12,095 nucleotides of DNA from an uncultured Pirellulales bacterium (GTDB lineage: Bacteria; Planctomycetota; Planctomycetia; Pirellulales; Lacipirellulaceae). The position numbers were made by a program, and so were the translations under genes. The stretch lies in assembly GCA_947258835.1 (NCBI GenBank), contig CAMYJY010000007.1:18501-30595 (forward strand). Reading direction: 5' to 3'. The notes beneath the pieces are model-generated. The model was not told where the DNA came from, did no database searches, and saw only the letters and a list, made by a program, of their open reading frames with translations. Positions 12,000 to 12,095 of this stretch are shown one piece after another. Every line of letters begins with the position of its first letter. Position 1 is the stretch's first letter.

Positions 12000-12095
12000 C
12001 TTATTGTGAAAACAGGTACGCTCAATGCTGGCCGATTTGGGCCGGAAAAGCCCACTCCATCCGCGTCTCAACCAGGTCTCATTGTGAGCCGCCGC
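12000..12095 (+). mobile_element. family B element, copy 3 (diverged, cut by window edge)
   Basis: The last 96 bp follow family B copies 1 and 2 closely in the interior (GGGCCGGAAAAGCCCACTCC and CAACCAGGT) but differ at scattered positions, and the left end reads CTTATTGTGAAAA in place of CTCAAAGTGAAAA. It is therefore an older or distinct family member. The right end and any target duplication are outside the window. Confidence 0.65.

Overview
The window looks like chromosomal DNA from a planctomycete, most likely of the Pirellulales. The basis is a secreted Gly/Arg-rich protein of the type annotated as 'mu-protocadherin' in Rhodopirellula and relatives, next to a secreted SgcJ/EcaC-type NTF2-like protein, an OmpP1/FadL barrel, a DUF4301 protein, GC-rich sequence and long spacers holding short repeats. 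No marker gene is present, so the taxon is an inference.

Layout. 1-541 (-): N-terminal part of a DUF4301 protein, running off the left edge. 723-1988 (+): FadL-type outer membrane protein, divergent from it. 2161-2439 (+) and 2878-3099 (+): two small unknown genes with good ribosome binding sites, separated by a hairpin cluster and a possible minus-strand gene relic. 3474-5913 (+): a two-gene operon (SgcJ/EcaC-like protein, protocadherin-like protein), with a copy of a short terminal-inverted-repeat element on each side. 6094-8226 (+): a three-part protein (TPR, glycosyltransferase-like, FkbM methyltransferase), bracketed by hairpins of one family. 8505-9635 (-): CelD/BcsL-type acetyltransferase. 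9677-9757: a perfect 29-bp inverted repeat. 9851-10495 (-): beta-carbonic anhydrase. 10557-11100: integration-scar-like region with the 3' half of a tRNA-Pro and a possible recombinase tail. 11101-11745 (-): NYN-domain putative nuclease with a visible promoter and a terminator-like leader hairpin. The right edge holds a cut copy of a second short element family.

Genes working together. Only 3474-5913 is clearly an operon: the second gene's ribosome binding site overlaps the first gene's stop codon, and both products carry export signals. The 6094 gene and the acetyltransferase are convergent; both belong to family types common in surface-polysaccharide work, but no pathway is shown. The carbonic anhydrase is a housekeeping enzyme with every active-site residue in place.

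The most unusual content is non-coding. Family A is a 113-125 bp element, two copies, each with an exact 5-bp target duplication. Family B is a 109-160 bp element, three copies, two with direct-repeat flanks; one of these sits against the edge of a hairpin. Family C is a roughly 35-nt long-stem hairpin in four copies whose base changes keep pairing; one copy lies just before a ribosome binding site and one contains a stop codon.
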